Below are positions 55,318-62,999 of a stretch of DNA of 64,000 nt, one piece after another. Below the pieces are notes generated by a model. It saw only the letters and a program-made list of their open reading frames with translations. It did not search any database and had not been told where the DNA came from. Each line of letters begins with the position of its first letter. Position 1 is the first letter of the stretch. Source of the DNA: Rubrobacter xylanophilus (GTDB lineage: Bacteria; Actinomycetota; Rubrobacteria; Rubrobacterales; Rubrobacteraceae); contig NZ_AP019791.1 in assembly GCF_007164525.1 (NCBI RefSeq), forward strand, positions 1,785,501 to 1,849,500. The letters run 5' to 3'. Both the position numbers and the translations under genes were made by a program.

Positions 55318-55776
55318 TTACCGGACGATCCGGCGAGCGAGCAGACCACCGGCCACCAGCAGCGCGCCGGCGCCCAGCGCGAGCAGCGAAGCGCCGCCCG
55401 TCTCCGGCAGGACGCCAGCAGCGGCGGCCGCAGCGCCGCCCTCCTCGGCGTACTGATACTGGACGGCAGCAGCGTTCTCCTCCTCGGCACCACCGGCGAC
55501 GTTTATGTCGCCGCCAGCCTGCAGGCAGTTCTGCACCGCGTCGACCGAGACGCCGAGCTCCTGCGCGATCTCGGAAGCCGCAGCGCTGCCGATGTCGCCG
55601 GCAGAGGCGCCGGAGCTGCCGAGGTTGGCCTGGCCACCCGCAGCCTCGACGACCTGCGCGCAAACGGAATTCTGCACCTGCACGTCACCGCTCACCGCGT
55701 TGTCCTGCGCCAGCGCGGGAGCAGCAGCGACCAGCACCATCGCCAGCATCGCCGCCAACAGCATTACCTTCCTCAA
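55318..55776 (-). CDS. LPxTG surface protein 4 of the array
   Basis: Protein of 152 aa, the most diverged in the domain (NSVCAQVVEAAGGQANLG) but with C39 and C84 (DAVQNCLQAGGD) kept. The linker is short and acidic (AEEENAAAVQYQYAEEGG). LPETG is at 123-127, then the helix and ARRIVR. The TTG at 55776 follows AAGGGGG; the longer reading from 55848 begins inside the -35 box and is rejected. It is the first gene of the array on the minus strand. Confidence 0.83.
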   Translation of the reverse strand: MRKVMLLAAMLAMVLVAAAPALAQDNAVSGDVQVQNSVCAQVVEAAGGQANLGSSGASAGDIGSAAASEIAQELGVSVDAVQNCLQAGGDINVAGGAEEENAAAVQYQYAEEGGAAAAAAGVLPETGGASLLALGAGALLVAGGLLARRIVR

Positions 55777-55819
55777 GACTCTAACCCCCTTGTCGCGGAG
55801 ACGACTTCCAACGTCACGT

Positions 55820-55848
55820 ATTTTCATAACTCCAACTTCGTCTGTCAA
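55820..55848 (-). promoter_or_regulatory. Promoter of LPxTG surface gene 4
   Basis: TTGACA at 55843-55848, a 17-bp spacer and GAAAAT at 55820-55825 on the minus strand. CTTAA blocks at 55856-55860 and 55866-55870 lie just upstream with a 10-bp period. Confidence 0.65.
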
Positions 55849-55975
55849 CCCATAGCTTAAATTTCCTTAACTTTTCTGACATATTCGCAAGCTGCTGGCC
55901 TTCCCCCCTACATATTGTTGATACAGAGGCGGGCGAGGTGGGACTTCCGGGACCTCTGGGGCGGTTCGCGGGGAC

Positions 55976-56110
55976 TTACTCGCCGCGGCCCTTCATAACC
56001 CAGTAGGTAAAGAGGACCGTGGAGACGGTAACGAGGATGATAAGCAGGAAGGCGAGGAAGAAGCGAGCGAGGGGTGGAAGGACGAGGAGGGCTTCCGGTA
56101 GTGCCACCAC
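55976..56110 (-). CDS. Single-TM small subunit of the respiratory cluster
   Basis: Peptide of 44 aa: a short N-terminus (VALPEALLVLPP), one TM helix (FFLAFLLIILVTVSTVLFTYWV) in two parts of the same span, and a basic end KGRGE. It is translationally coupled to the CydA-like gene before it (stop and start overlap; GGAGGGAG upstream). GTG 56110 or 56107 may start it. Position and size recall the CydX/CydS small subunits of bd oxidases, but sequence alone does not prove that. Confidence 0.6.
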   Translation of the reverse strand: MVALPEALLVLPPLARFFLAFLLIILVTVSTVLFTYWVMKGRGE

Positions 56111-57435
56111 TACAGGCTCCCTCCGGTCACGGGCGGGCAGGTTTCCGGGGTGATCTTCTGGTCGAGGGTGATGCAGCCGTTGATCAGGTAGCCGGGACCT
56201 TCGGCCCTGCGAGCGGTCTCTCGGGCGTAGCCCATGGTCATCATCGTAAAGACGACCGTCACGGCCACCACGATCAGGGCGTACTGACTCCAGCGACTGG
56301 AGCGGCCCCAATGGAAACCGCTCGCGGTAGCCTTGAGGTAGAGGGCCAGGACGAACAGACCGGCGAAGGTCATCCCGATCAGGCCGATGTACTTCCAGGG
56401 GTACATGTCGCCGAGCGGGATCTGGGTCCTCTCGCCCTCGGCGAAGACCAGTCCGATCTGCGGGACGAGGTTGGCGTCGGCCGGGATCACGTTCAGAACC
56501 CCGAAGATCGCCATGAAGCCCAAAGCGCCGGCCGCCGTCCGGCGCAGGGCGGGCATCGGGCGCACGGCGAAGCGCAGGCGGTGCAGAAAGTATGCCACGC
56601 CGGCGACGCCCATCACCGCCAGTTCGATCGCCAGCAGGTTGAACAGCCAGGACTTCTCACCCACCATCAGGTAGTCGAAGGCCGCCGGGCTGTGCTCCCG
56701 GATGCTCTTCAGGTAGCCGTAGCCGATGATCGGCTGCAGGAGCAGGAAGCCAAAGCCCCACACCATCCCCCAGTGGCCCATCCAGTCGTAGTACTCGCGG
56801 TCCTCCTCGCCGGCGCTCCTCAGGTAACGCCAGGCCGCCCACCCGGCGACCAGGAAGCCCACGAACGAGATGTTCCCTATGAACCGGTGCATGTTCAGCG
56901 GCACGAAGGTCGGGTTCAGAAACGTCGCCCCCACGTTCGTCGCCGGGGCCTCGGAGGGGGTGAGCATGTAGGAGCCCACCACGTTGATGAACGTCTGCTG
57001 GGCGAGCCCGAAGAGCCCCGCCATGAACCCGAAGACCACGTGCAGCCGCTTGCGGTAGGCCATCCGGTCCCAGGCGTTGTACCAGGCGTAGAGCAGGATG
57101 ATCTCCCCCACGAACATGAAGGCCTCCGCCAGGAGCGCCCAGAACATGATGTTCTGCAGGTAAGACCAGAACACCGGGTAGAGGGTTATGAGCATCAGGA
57201 CGAACGTGATCGCCAGCGCCGAGCCCGAGGCGAAGATCAGAATGGTGAACTTGGCGGCGTTGCGGGCGAAGCGATCGTACTTGGGCTGCTTGGTGACCAG
57301 CCCCAGGTACTCGCTCACCGGGGCGACCAGCGTGATCCCTATAACGAAGGCCGCGATCAGGATGTGGGGAACCACGAGCACCGGGATCAGAGCGTCGTTG
57401 CCGATCACCGGGAACTCTATGTCGCCTACCGGCAC
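56110..57435 (-). CDS. CydA-like cytochrome bd superfamily membrane protein 1
   Basis: Membrane protein of 441 aa with about nine TM segments. Residues matching CydA haem ligands are H24 (VVPHILIAAF), H183 (NMHRFIGN) and the acidic pair E104/E111 (LLAEAFMFVGE). The quinol-binding Q-loop motif GRQPW is absent. The external C-terminus carries two Cys (GCITLDQ, ETCPPV) but no CxxCH. GTG 57435 follows AGGAGGT. It directly follows the cytochrome b subunits, so it may receive electrons from that complex rather than from quinol. No CydB is present. Confidence 0.8.
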   Translation of the reverse strand: MPVGDIEFPVIGNDALIPVLVVPHILIAAFVIGITLVAPVSEYLGLVTKQPKYDRFARNAAKFTILIFASGSALAITFVLMLITLYPVFWSYLQNIMFWALLAEAFMFVGEIILLYAWYNAWDRMAYRKRLHVVFGFMAGLFGLAQQTFINVVGSYMLTPSEAPATNVGATFLNPTFVPLNMHRFIGNISFVGFLVAGWAAWRYLRSAGEEDREYYDWMGHWGMVWGFGFLLLQPIIGYGYLKSIREHSPAAFDYLMVGEKSWLFNLLAIELAVMGVAGVAYFLHRLRFAVRPMPALRRTAAGALGFMAIFGVLNVIPADANLVPQIGLVFAEGERTQIPLGDMYPWKYIGLIGMTFAGLFVLALYLKATASGFHWGRSSRWSQYALIVVAVTVVFTMMTMGYARETARRAEGPGYLINGCITLDQKITPETCPPVTGGSL

Positions 57436-57448
57436 GCCTCACACCTCC

Positions 57449-57931
57449 TCAGGACTGGGGGAAGTTCAGGATCCTGACCAGCGTCAGCAGCATGTTGAGC
57501 ACCACCGCGAGCACGACGAGGAACGCCACCACGACGGCGAACGGCCGCCGGGAGAGGCTGTGGCCCGGCTCGCGGTCCAGCCAGGGAACCGCGAGCAGCA
57601 GCGAAAAGAACAGAAGGGGCACCACCACACCGCCGACCGGGATCAGGAGCGAACCCGGGAAGAACATGAGCATCTGGTCGTAGAAGAAGAAGAACCACTC
57701 CGGCCGCGGCACGTAGGAGGTGGTGGAGAGGTCCGCGGGCTCGGTGAGCGGGGCCGGCACCAGGTAGGAGAGCGCGACCACCACCCCGAGCAGGACCGCC
57801 GAGACGGTGAGGTCCGCCACCACCTGTCCCGGGAAGAAGGCCATCGGCTCATCCGGCCTGTCGTAGACGTTCTCCTCGGTTATGATCTCGCCGTCCTCCA
57901 CGGGACGGGACGGTCCCCGCCGGGTCTCCAC
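57449..57931 (-). CDS. Cytochrome b C-terminal subunit (subunit IV type)
   Basis: Membrane protein of 160 aa with three TM segments after a hydrophilic 30-residue N-terminus. The Qo-site motif reads PEWFFFFYDQ (PEWF in place of PEWY). It corresponds to petD/subunit IV of b6f complexes. GTG 57931 follows GAGGAGTAAGG. It lies 3 bp after the cytochrome b N-terminal gene, forming a split cytochrome b. Confidence 0.9.
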   Translation of the reverse strand: METRRGPSRPVEDGEIITEENVYDRPDEPMAFFPGQVVADLTVSAVLLGVVVALSYLVPAPLTEPADLSTTSYVPRPEWFFFFYDQMLMFFPGSLLIPVGGVVVPLLFFSLLLAVPWLDREPGHSLSRRPFAVVVAFLVVLAVVLNMLLTLVRILNFPQS

Positions 57932-57934
57932 CCC

Positions 57935-58690
57935 TTACTCCTCCTCTTCCTCCAGGGAGCCCTCGATCCTGCGGCGCTCCCTGAGTTTGGCCAGCCGCTC
58001 GGAGTACTCGAACTCGCTGCCGAACTCCCCGTGCTTGCGCAGCAGGAACAGGTGCACCCCGATCAGCGGCGCGAGCAGCGCCGGCAGCAGCCACACGTGG
58101 ATGGCAAACAGCCGCGAGAGCGAGGCCGGTCCCATGGTGTCGCCGCCGAGCAGGAAGCTCACCACCCAGTCCCCGACGAGCGGGGTGTAGGAGGCGATCA
58201 TCACCCCCACCTCCCAGGCCCAGAATCCCTCCTGGTCCCAGCGCAGCCCGTAGCCTGTGAAGGCCAGGAAGGTGACGATGAAGATCAGGAAGACCCCCAC
58301 CACCCAGTTCATCTCCCGCGGCCGCTTGTAGGCCCCGCTGAGGAAGGTGCGCATCATGTGCAGCCCGATGACCACGATGAGGGCGTTGGCCGACCAGAAG
58401 TGGATGCCCCGGATGAGCTTGCCGAAGTAGACCTCGCTCATCACGTAGTAGATGGAGTCCCAGGCGTGGTCGGTGGTGGGCACGTAGTAGAAGAGCAGCA
58501 GGATGCCGGTGAGGAACTGCAGTGTTATGAGAAAGAGCGTCGCGCTCCCTAAAGTGTAGAGCCACCGGCCGCGGCTCGGAACCGGCTCGTAGAGGAAGTG
58601 CTCGGCCATGGAGACGATGCTGGTCCTCTCCTCCAGCCAGTCCAGAACCGATCTCCCGAGCCGGGCCGCCCGGCCCCTGCTAGACGACAT
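57935..58690 (-). CDS. Cytochrome b N-terminal subunit (b6 type)
   Basis: Membrane protein of 251 aa with four TM helices. The bis-His haem ligands are H97 and H111, then H198 and H213; the 15-residue step in the last pair is the b6-type spacing. At the place of the Cys that binds haem cn/ci in b6f complexes (YCLG) the sequence has T46 (YTLG), so that haem is probably not covalently held. ATG 58690 follows GGGAGGA and overlaps the Rieske gene. A charged EEEEE tail ends the protein. Confidence 0.92.
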   Translation of the reverse strand: MSSSRGRAARLGRSVLDWLEERTSIVSMAEHFLYEPVPSRGRWLYTLGSATLFLITLQFLTGILLLFYYVPTTDHAWDSIYYVMSEVYFGKLIRGIHFWSANALIVVIGLHMMRTFLSGAYKRPREMNWVVGVFLIFIVTFLAFTGYGLRWDQEGFWAWEVGVMIASYTPLVGDWVVSFLLGGDTMGPASLSRLFAIHVWLLPALLAPLIGVHLFLLRKHGEFGSEFEYSERLAKLRERRRIEGSLEEEEE

Positions 58691-59300
58691 ACGGCTTTCC
58701 TCCCTCGAACTCGTGCCTGATGCGGATGCCGCCGTCCCGGCGGATCTCGAACTCGTAGCGGTAGAGGCCGCGCGGCGGCGGTCCCCCCACGTAGCCCCCG
58801 TTTATGTCGTAGATGCCGCCGTGGCAGGGGCAGAGGATCTCATCCCGCCCCGGGAAGTAGCGCACGGGGCACCCGAGATGGGTGCAGTGGTTGGAGAGCA
58901 CGTTGAGCCTCCCGGTGAGCTCCCGGATCTCCTCCGGGCTCAGAGGCCCGCGCCCCCTCCCTCTCAGCAGCGGGGGCAGCTCCCCGTCCCTCCAGGAGAC
59001 GAGCACGGCGTTGGTTATGCTCCCCTCACCCAGCAGCTCCCCACCCCCATCGTAGGTCTGCCACTGGGGGAACTCCACCCGGTAGACCCTCACCCCGCCC
59101 TCGGGGACCTCGAAGACCGAGCCCAGCGGCCGCCACACGTCCGGCACGTCGGAGCGGCCCCGCAGCACGGAGTCGATGGCGGGATCGAGCAGGTAGACCG
59201 CCGGGGGGACGGTGAGCACGGCCCCCACCAGCGTCCCAAGCCCGCCCAACAGAAGGAACTGCCCGCGGCTCACCGGGTCCTTCTGCAGCTCACCGGCCAC
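58680..59300 (-). CDS. Rieske [2Fe-2S] protein
   Basis: Protein of 206 aa, one N-terminal TM helix with a Tat-like start (SRGQFLLLGG), then a soluble domain outside. Cluster ligands are C139 and H141 (CTHLGC) and C157 and H160 (CPCHG); C144 and C159 form the usual disulfide. An insertion of about 30 residues (ELPPLLRGRGRGPLSPEEIR) precedes the cluster. GTG 59300 follows GGGAGGGGG. It takes electrons from quinol at the Qo site of the cytochrome b encoded next. Confidence 0.93.
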   Translation of the reverse strand: MAGELQKDPVSRGQFLLLGGLGTLVGAVLTVPPAVYLLDPAIDSVLRGRSDVPDVWRPLGSVFEVPEGGVRVYRVEFPQWQTYDGGGELLGEGSITNAVLVSWRDGELPPLLRGRGRGPLSPEEIRELTGRLNVLSNHCTHLGCPVRYFPGRDEILCPCHGGIYDINGGYVGGPPPRGLYRYEFEIRRDGGIRIRHEFEGGKPYVV

Positions 59301-59302
59301 GC

Positions 59303-60622
59303 CTACTCACCCCCTCCCGGCCGGCCGACGATCTCCGGCACGACCGGCGTCTGGGGCTCCACCCGGTACTCGTCCTGACCGTAGATGGTGTAGGGCGCCC
59401 GGGAGTTGGACTTCATCCAGCCCATCCCGAGGGTCACGACCGCGGCGAGCACCCCGAGCGCAAGCAAGACAGCCCTGTAGCCTCCCCCGGGACTGCCGAA
59501 GCGAAAGCTCCGGTGGGCCCTCAGGTAGGCGACGAGAGCCCCGAGCGTGGCGAGCACCATGACGAGCAGCATGATGTAGCGCATGTACAGAAACGGTACC
59601 TCCGCGAGCGGTGAGATCGCATACAGCCCGCTCACCCCAGCCACAAGCCCAAAGAACCTTATCGGTACCCGCCCACCCCTCTCAGGGTGCCGGCCAGCCC
59701 CGAAATACATCCCCACGTTGGAGAGCACGAACAGCGCCACCACCAAGACCAGGTTCACGTACAGCAGGTCCGAGGTGAACGTGTCCCCCTGGGTGCCCAC
59801 GAGCCGCCCGTAGGCACCCGAGCTCCGCTGCATCGAGTAGGCGTTCAGGAAGCCCACGAACGGCTGCAGCAGGAGGAAGGCGGTCCCCCAGATGAGGCCG
59901 GCGGAGGTGGCCCAGTCGAAGAAGGCCCTGTCCTCCGGAGTCTTGGAGCGGATGTACATGAACGCCGCCCAGGCGCCGGCGGCGAACGCCGGCCAGGAGA
60001 GGTTCGCGAAGGTGCGGTGCAGCATCATCCAGTAGGACATGGGGTTCAGGAGGCCGTCGAGCCCCGCACCCAGGCTGCCGAAGCTCAGCCCGCCCCCGCT
60101 CTGCACAGGGGCCTCCCCGGGATCGCCGCCGGTCAACATGAAGGTGTCTATGCCCCCCAGGATCGCCTGCCAGAGCAGTATGAACGCCGCCGCGGCCAGC
60201 CCGGCGGCCACGTTCCGCCTCCCGCTCCGGTAGAAGTGCACGTAGAACAGCCACAGGGTCAGCACCATCGCGGTCATCGCGAGCACCGGGAAGAACCAGA
60301 AGAAGTGGGTGAAGAGCACCGCCGTCACCCGGGGGTAGAGCCCGACGATGAGCACCAGGAACATCACCGCCCAGGTGGCCCCTACGCTGAAGGTCAGCAC
60401 GTTGAAGTGCGCCAGCGAGTAGGCGAGCCGCCGGGCGTGCGGGTTTTCGCGCCGCCTCCCCCACCACTCCAGCAGCGGCGCCCCCACCGCGTAGCCCACG
60501 AACAGGGTGGCGAAGAAGATGTGGATGAGCATCACCACCCCGACGATCCCCCTGCTGCCCAGGTAGGGGAACTCGATGGAGGGCAGCTCGAAGCCCTGCG
60601 CGAGCATCACCGGGGCGCTCAC
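59303..60622 (-). CDS. CydA-like cytochrome bd superfamily membrane protein 2
   Basis: Membrane protein of 439 aa with about nine TM segments. H34 (MLIHIFFATL) and a second His in MMLHRTFANLSW match two CydA haem ligands, but the helix that should hold the acidic Glu pair (about 108-130, FFWFFPVLAMTAMVLTLWLF) has none, and no GRQPW loop exists. A haem-d oxygen site is therefore unlikely. The GTG at 60622 overlaps the upstream stop; an ATG at 60607 is possible. It lies before Rieske and cytochrome b, so it probably belongs to their complex. Confidence 0.72.
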   Translation of the reverse strand: MSAPVMLAQGFELPSIEFPYLGSRGIVGVVMLIHIFFATLFVGYAVGAPLLEWWGRRRENPHARRLAYSLAHFNVLTFSVGATWAVMFLVLIVGLYPRVTAVLFTHFFWFFPVLAMTAMVLTLWLFYVHFYRSGRRNVAAGLAAAAFILLWQAILGGIDTFMLTGGDPGEAPVQSGGGLSFGSLGAGLDGLLNPMSYWMMLHRTFANLSWPAFAAGAWAAFMYIRSKTPEDRAFFDWATSAGLIWGTAFLLLQPFVGFLNAYSMQRSSGAYGRLVGTQGDTFTSDLLYVNLVLVVALFVLSNVGMYFGAGRHPERGGRVPIRFFGLVAGVSGLYAISPLAEVPFLYMRYIMLLVMVLATLGALVAYLRAHRSFRFGSPGGGYRAVLLALGVLAAVVTLGMGWMKSNSRAPYTIYGQDEYRVEPQTPVVPEIVGRPGGGE

Positions 60623-61239
60623 TCCTCGCGCTCCTCTCCCGCCCGATGCATCACCGCCCCGCTCACCGGCCTGGGACACAGCAGCCCCTCAACCACGTAG
60701 CACTCGCCCCCCTCGCGCAGCAGGATCTCCCGGATCTTCCGCAGGGCGCCTCTCTCACGCGTTCCCGCGAACAGCAGCACACGACCCCGCTCGAAGGCGT
60801 CGTTCCAGAGGTCGGCATCCTCCGGGGGAACCCCCAGGTCGATCAGGATCGGATCCACCCCCACCCGGGTGAAGGCCCCGACCGCGAGGATCGCCGCCAG
60901 CGCGATGAAGAAGACGAAGAGGATCACCCCGATCTGCGGGGCGGCGAAGGCGAAGAGCAGCCCACTGACGACGAACACCGCCGCGAAGGCGACGCTGAGC
61001 TCCACACCCCGGTGGTCGTCGGGAACGACGATGTAGCGGGTTCCCTCCGGAAAAGGCTCGGCCTCGAGCGGGTCGGGACGCTTGAGGACCACCATAAGGT
61101 CCCCTTCCCCGACCCCGAGACGGCGCAGATCGGAGATCGCACGGTTCAACCCCGCGCCGTCCTCCATGAGGCCGACGACCGTGTATCCTCCGCCGGCCCG
61201 CGTGCCGGGCCCCTCTTCTTCGGCTACCGCTGGTTGCAA
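60619..61239 (-). CDS. Two-TM protein heading the respiratory operon, unknown function
   Basis: Protein of 206 aa. An N-terminal soluble part (YTVVGLMEDGAGLNRAISDL) is followed by two TM helices (FAAVFVVSGLLFAFAAPQIG and VILFVFFIALAAILAVGAF) and a soluble tail. The plan resembles ActD of alternative complex III or general-stress-protein-17M-like domains, but I see no decisive motif. TTG 61239 follows AGGAGGT. As first gene of the cytochrome operon it may be an assembly or accessory subunit. Confidence 0.6.
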   Translation of the reverse strand: MQPAVAEEEGPGTRAGGGYTVVGLMEDGAGLNRAISDLRRLGVGEGDLMVVLKRPDPLEAEPFPEGTRYIVVPDDHRGVELSVAFAAVFVVSGLLFAFAAPQIGVILFVFFIALAAILAVGAFTRVGVDPILIDLGVPPEDADLWNDAFERGRVLLFAGTRERGALRKIREILLREGGECYVVEGLLCPRPVSGAVMHRAGEEREE

Positions 61240-61427
61240 TGTAGAGACCTCCTACCCGGCGCCTTTTACCCCACCCTCCACGATTCTACGCCTCCGCAGA
61301 GCACTGAACTCCTTTAATACCTGATACCGGATGTCCCGGGAAATCCCAAAAAGCCCCTTTACGGGATCTTAACCGCCTCTTTACCGGCGGCTAATCGGGG
61401 CGGGTACCGGTAGGGGGAGCGGCCGGG

Positions 61428-61490
61428 AGGGTTTCGCCGGAGAGACCGGGAGGCACAAAGCATCCCGGGAAAGGCGAAAGCCTTTTTAAA
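61428..61490 (+). promoter_or_regulatory. Candidate transcription attenuator ahead of the MFS gene
   Basis: A hairpin AAAGGC-GAAA-GCCTTT followed by TT at 61470-61487 looks like an intrinsic terminator placed about 20 nt before the TTG start. TTTCGCC at 61432-61438 can pair with GGCGAAA at 61473-61479 and would break that hairpin. A further stem (CCGGGA...TCCCGG, 61447-61469) lies between. No known riboswitch family is recognised. Confidence 0.45.
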
Positions 61491-61509
61491 CGAAACGGAG
61501 GAAGGTTCC

Positions 61510-62985
61510 TTGAGCGAGGGCGGCGCAGGCGCAAAGACGGTGGAGAGCGCAGTACCGGCCAGGATGGATCGGCTCCCCTGGAGCGGGTGGCACTGGCTCG
61601 TCATAGCGGCGCTCGGGATCACCTGGATCCTGGACGGCCTCGAGGTGACCATCGTCGGGAACATAGCGGCGGTGCTCACCGACCCGGCCTCCGGCCTCGG
61701 CCTCACCGAGGGGCAGGTCGGGCTCGCCGGCGGCATCTACATCGCCGGGGCCTGCACCGGGGCGCTCTTCTTCTCCTACCTCACCGACCGCTACGGGAGG
61801 AAGAGGCTCTTCCTGATCACGCTGGCCATCTATTTGCTCTTCACGGTGGCCACCGCCTTCTCGTGGAACTTCTGGAGCTTCGCCGTCTTCCGCTTTCTGG
61901 CCGGGACCGGCATCGGCGGGGAGTACTCCGCCATCTACTCGGCCATAGACGAGCTCATCCCGGCCCGGGTGCGGGGTCAGGTCGCGCTGGCGATCAGCGG
62001 CTCCTACTGGGGAGGGGCGGCGGTGGGCAGCCTGCTGAGCGTGGCGCTGCTCTCGGAGGTCTTCGTGTCGCAGTTCTACGGCTGGCGGCTCGCCTTCGGT
62101 CTCGGGGCCGTGCTGGGGCTGTGCGTGCTCCTGATCCGGCGCTACATCCCGGAGAGCCCGCGCTGGCTCGCCACCCACGGCCGGAACGAGGAGGCGGAGC
62201 GGGTGGCCTCCGGGATCGAGGAGCGGGTCAGGCGCGAGAAGAACCTGCGGGAGCTCCCGCCCATCGACGAGGACGAGAAGATCACCATCGAGCAGCGCGA
62301 GAGCATCGGGTTCGGCCCCATACTGCGGGCGATGTTCATGATGTACCCCAAGCGCACGGTGCTGGGGCTCGTGCTGATGGGCACCCAGGCCTTCCTCTAC
62401 AACGCCGTGCTCTTCACCTACGGCCTGATCCTGAGCGGCTACTACGGGGTGCCGGGCGGAAACGTCGGCTACTACCTGGCGGCCTTCGCCGTCGGCAACC
62501 TGTGCGGCCCGCTGCTCCTGGGCCGGCTCTTCGACCGGGTGGGACGGGTGCCCATGATCTCGGGCTGCTACGTGGCCTCCGGGGCCGTGCTCGCCTTCTC
62601 GGCCTTTCTGTTCCACCAGCGGCTGCTCGACGCCACCACCCTCACGGCCCTGTGGACCCTCATGTTCTTCTTCGCCTCCTCGGCGGCCAGCGCCGCCTAC
62701 CTCACGGTGAGCGAGGTCTTCCCGATGGAGATCCGGGCCATGGCCATCGCCCTCTTCTACGCGATAGCCACCGGTCTCGGCGGGGTCACCGGCCCGATCA
62801 TCTTCGGCCAGCTCATCGGCACCGGCGACCGGTCGAACCTGCTCGTCGGGTTCATCCTCGCCGGGGCGCTGATGCTCGTTGCGGCCGCCTTCGAGATGTT
62901 CCTAGGGGTGCGGGCGGAGCGGCGCTCCCTGGAGAGCGTTGCAACCCCCCTCACCGCGATAAAGGAGCAGACGGGGTCGGCGTAG
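61510..62985 (+). CDS. MFS transporter, sugar-porter/SP-like family
   Basis: Permease of 491 aa with 12 TM segments. Family motifs are LTDRYGRKRLF in the loop after TM2, GTGIGGEYSAIYSAIDELIP in TM4-5, RYIPESPRWLATHGR before the central loop, and LFDRVGRVP in the second half. The group moves sugars, aromatic acids or other organic acids with protons. TTG 61510 follows GGAGG. It is divergent from the cytochrome operon, 270 bp away, and followed closely by a stress-protein gene. Confidence 0.88.
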   Translation: MSEGGAGAKTVESAVPARMDRLPWSGWHWLVIAALGITWILDGLEVTIVGNIAAVLTDPASGLGLTEGQVGLAGGIYIAGACTGALFFSYLTDRYGRKRLFLITLAIYLLFTVATAFSWNFWSFAVFRFLAGTGIGGEYSAIYSAIDELIPARVRGQVALAISGSYWGGAAVGSLLSVALLSEVFVSQFYGWRLAFGLGAVLGLCVLLIRRYIPESPRWLATHGRNEEAERVASGIEERVRREKNLRELPPIDEDEKITIEQRESIGFGPILRAMFMMYPKRTVLGLVLMGTQAFLYNAVLFTYGLILSGYYGVPGGNVGYYLAAFAVGNLCGPLLLGRLFDRVGRVPMISGCYVASGAVLAFSAFLFHQRLLDATTLTALWTLMFFFASSAASAAYLTVSEVFPMEIRAMAIALFYAIATGLGGVTGPIIFGQLIGTGDRSNLLVGFILAGALMLVAAAFEMFLGVRAERRSLESVATPLTAIKEQTGSA

Positions 62986-62999
62986 GAGGTGTAGGAAAG

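Noticed and set aside
55777-55848. N-terminal extension of surface protein 4 from 55848
   Set aside because: The extension starts within the TTGACA box and destroys the shared signal peptide start; TTG 55776 with AAGGGGG fits the paralogues.
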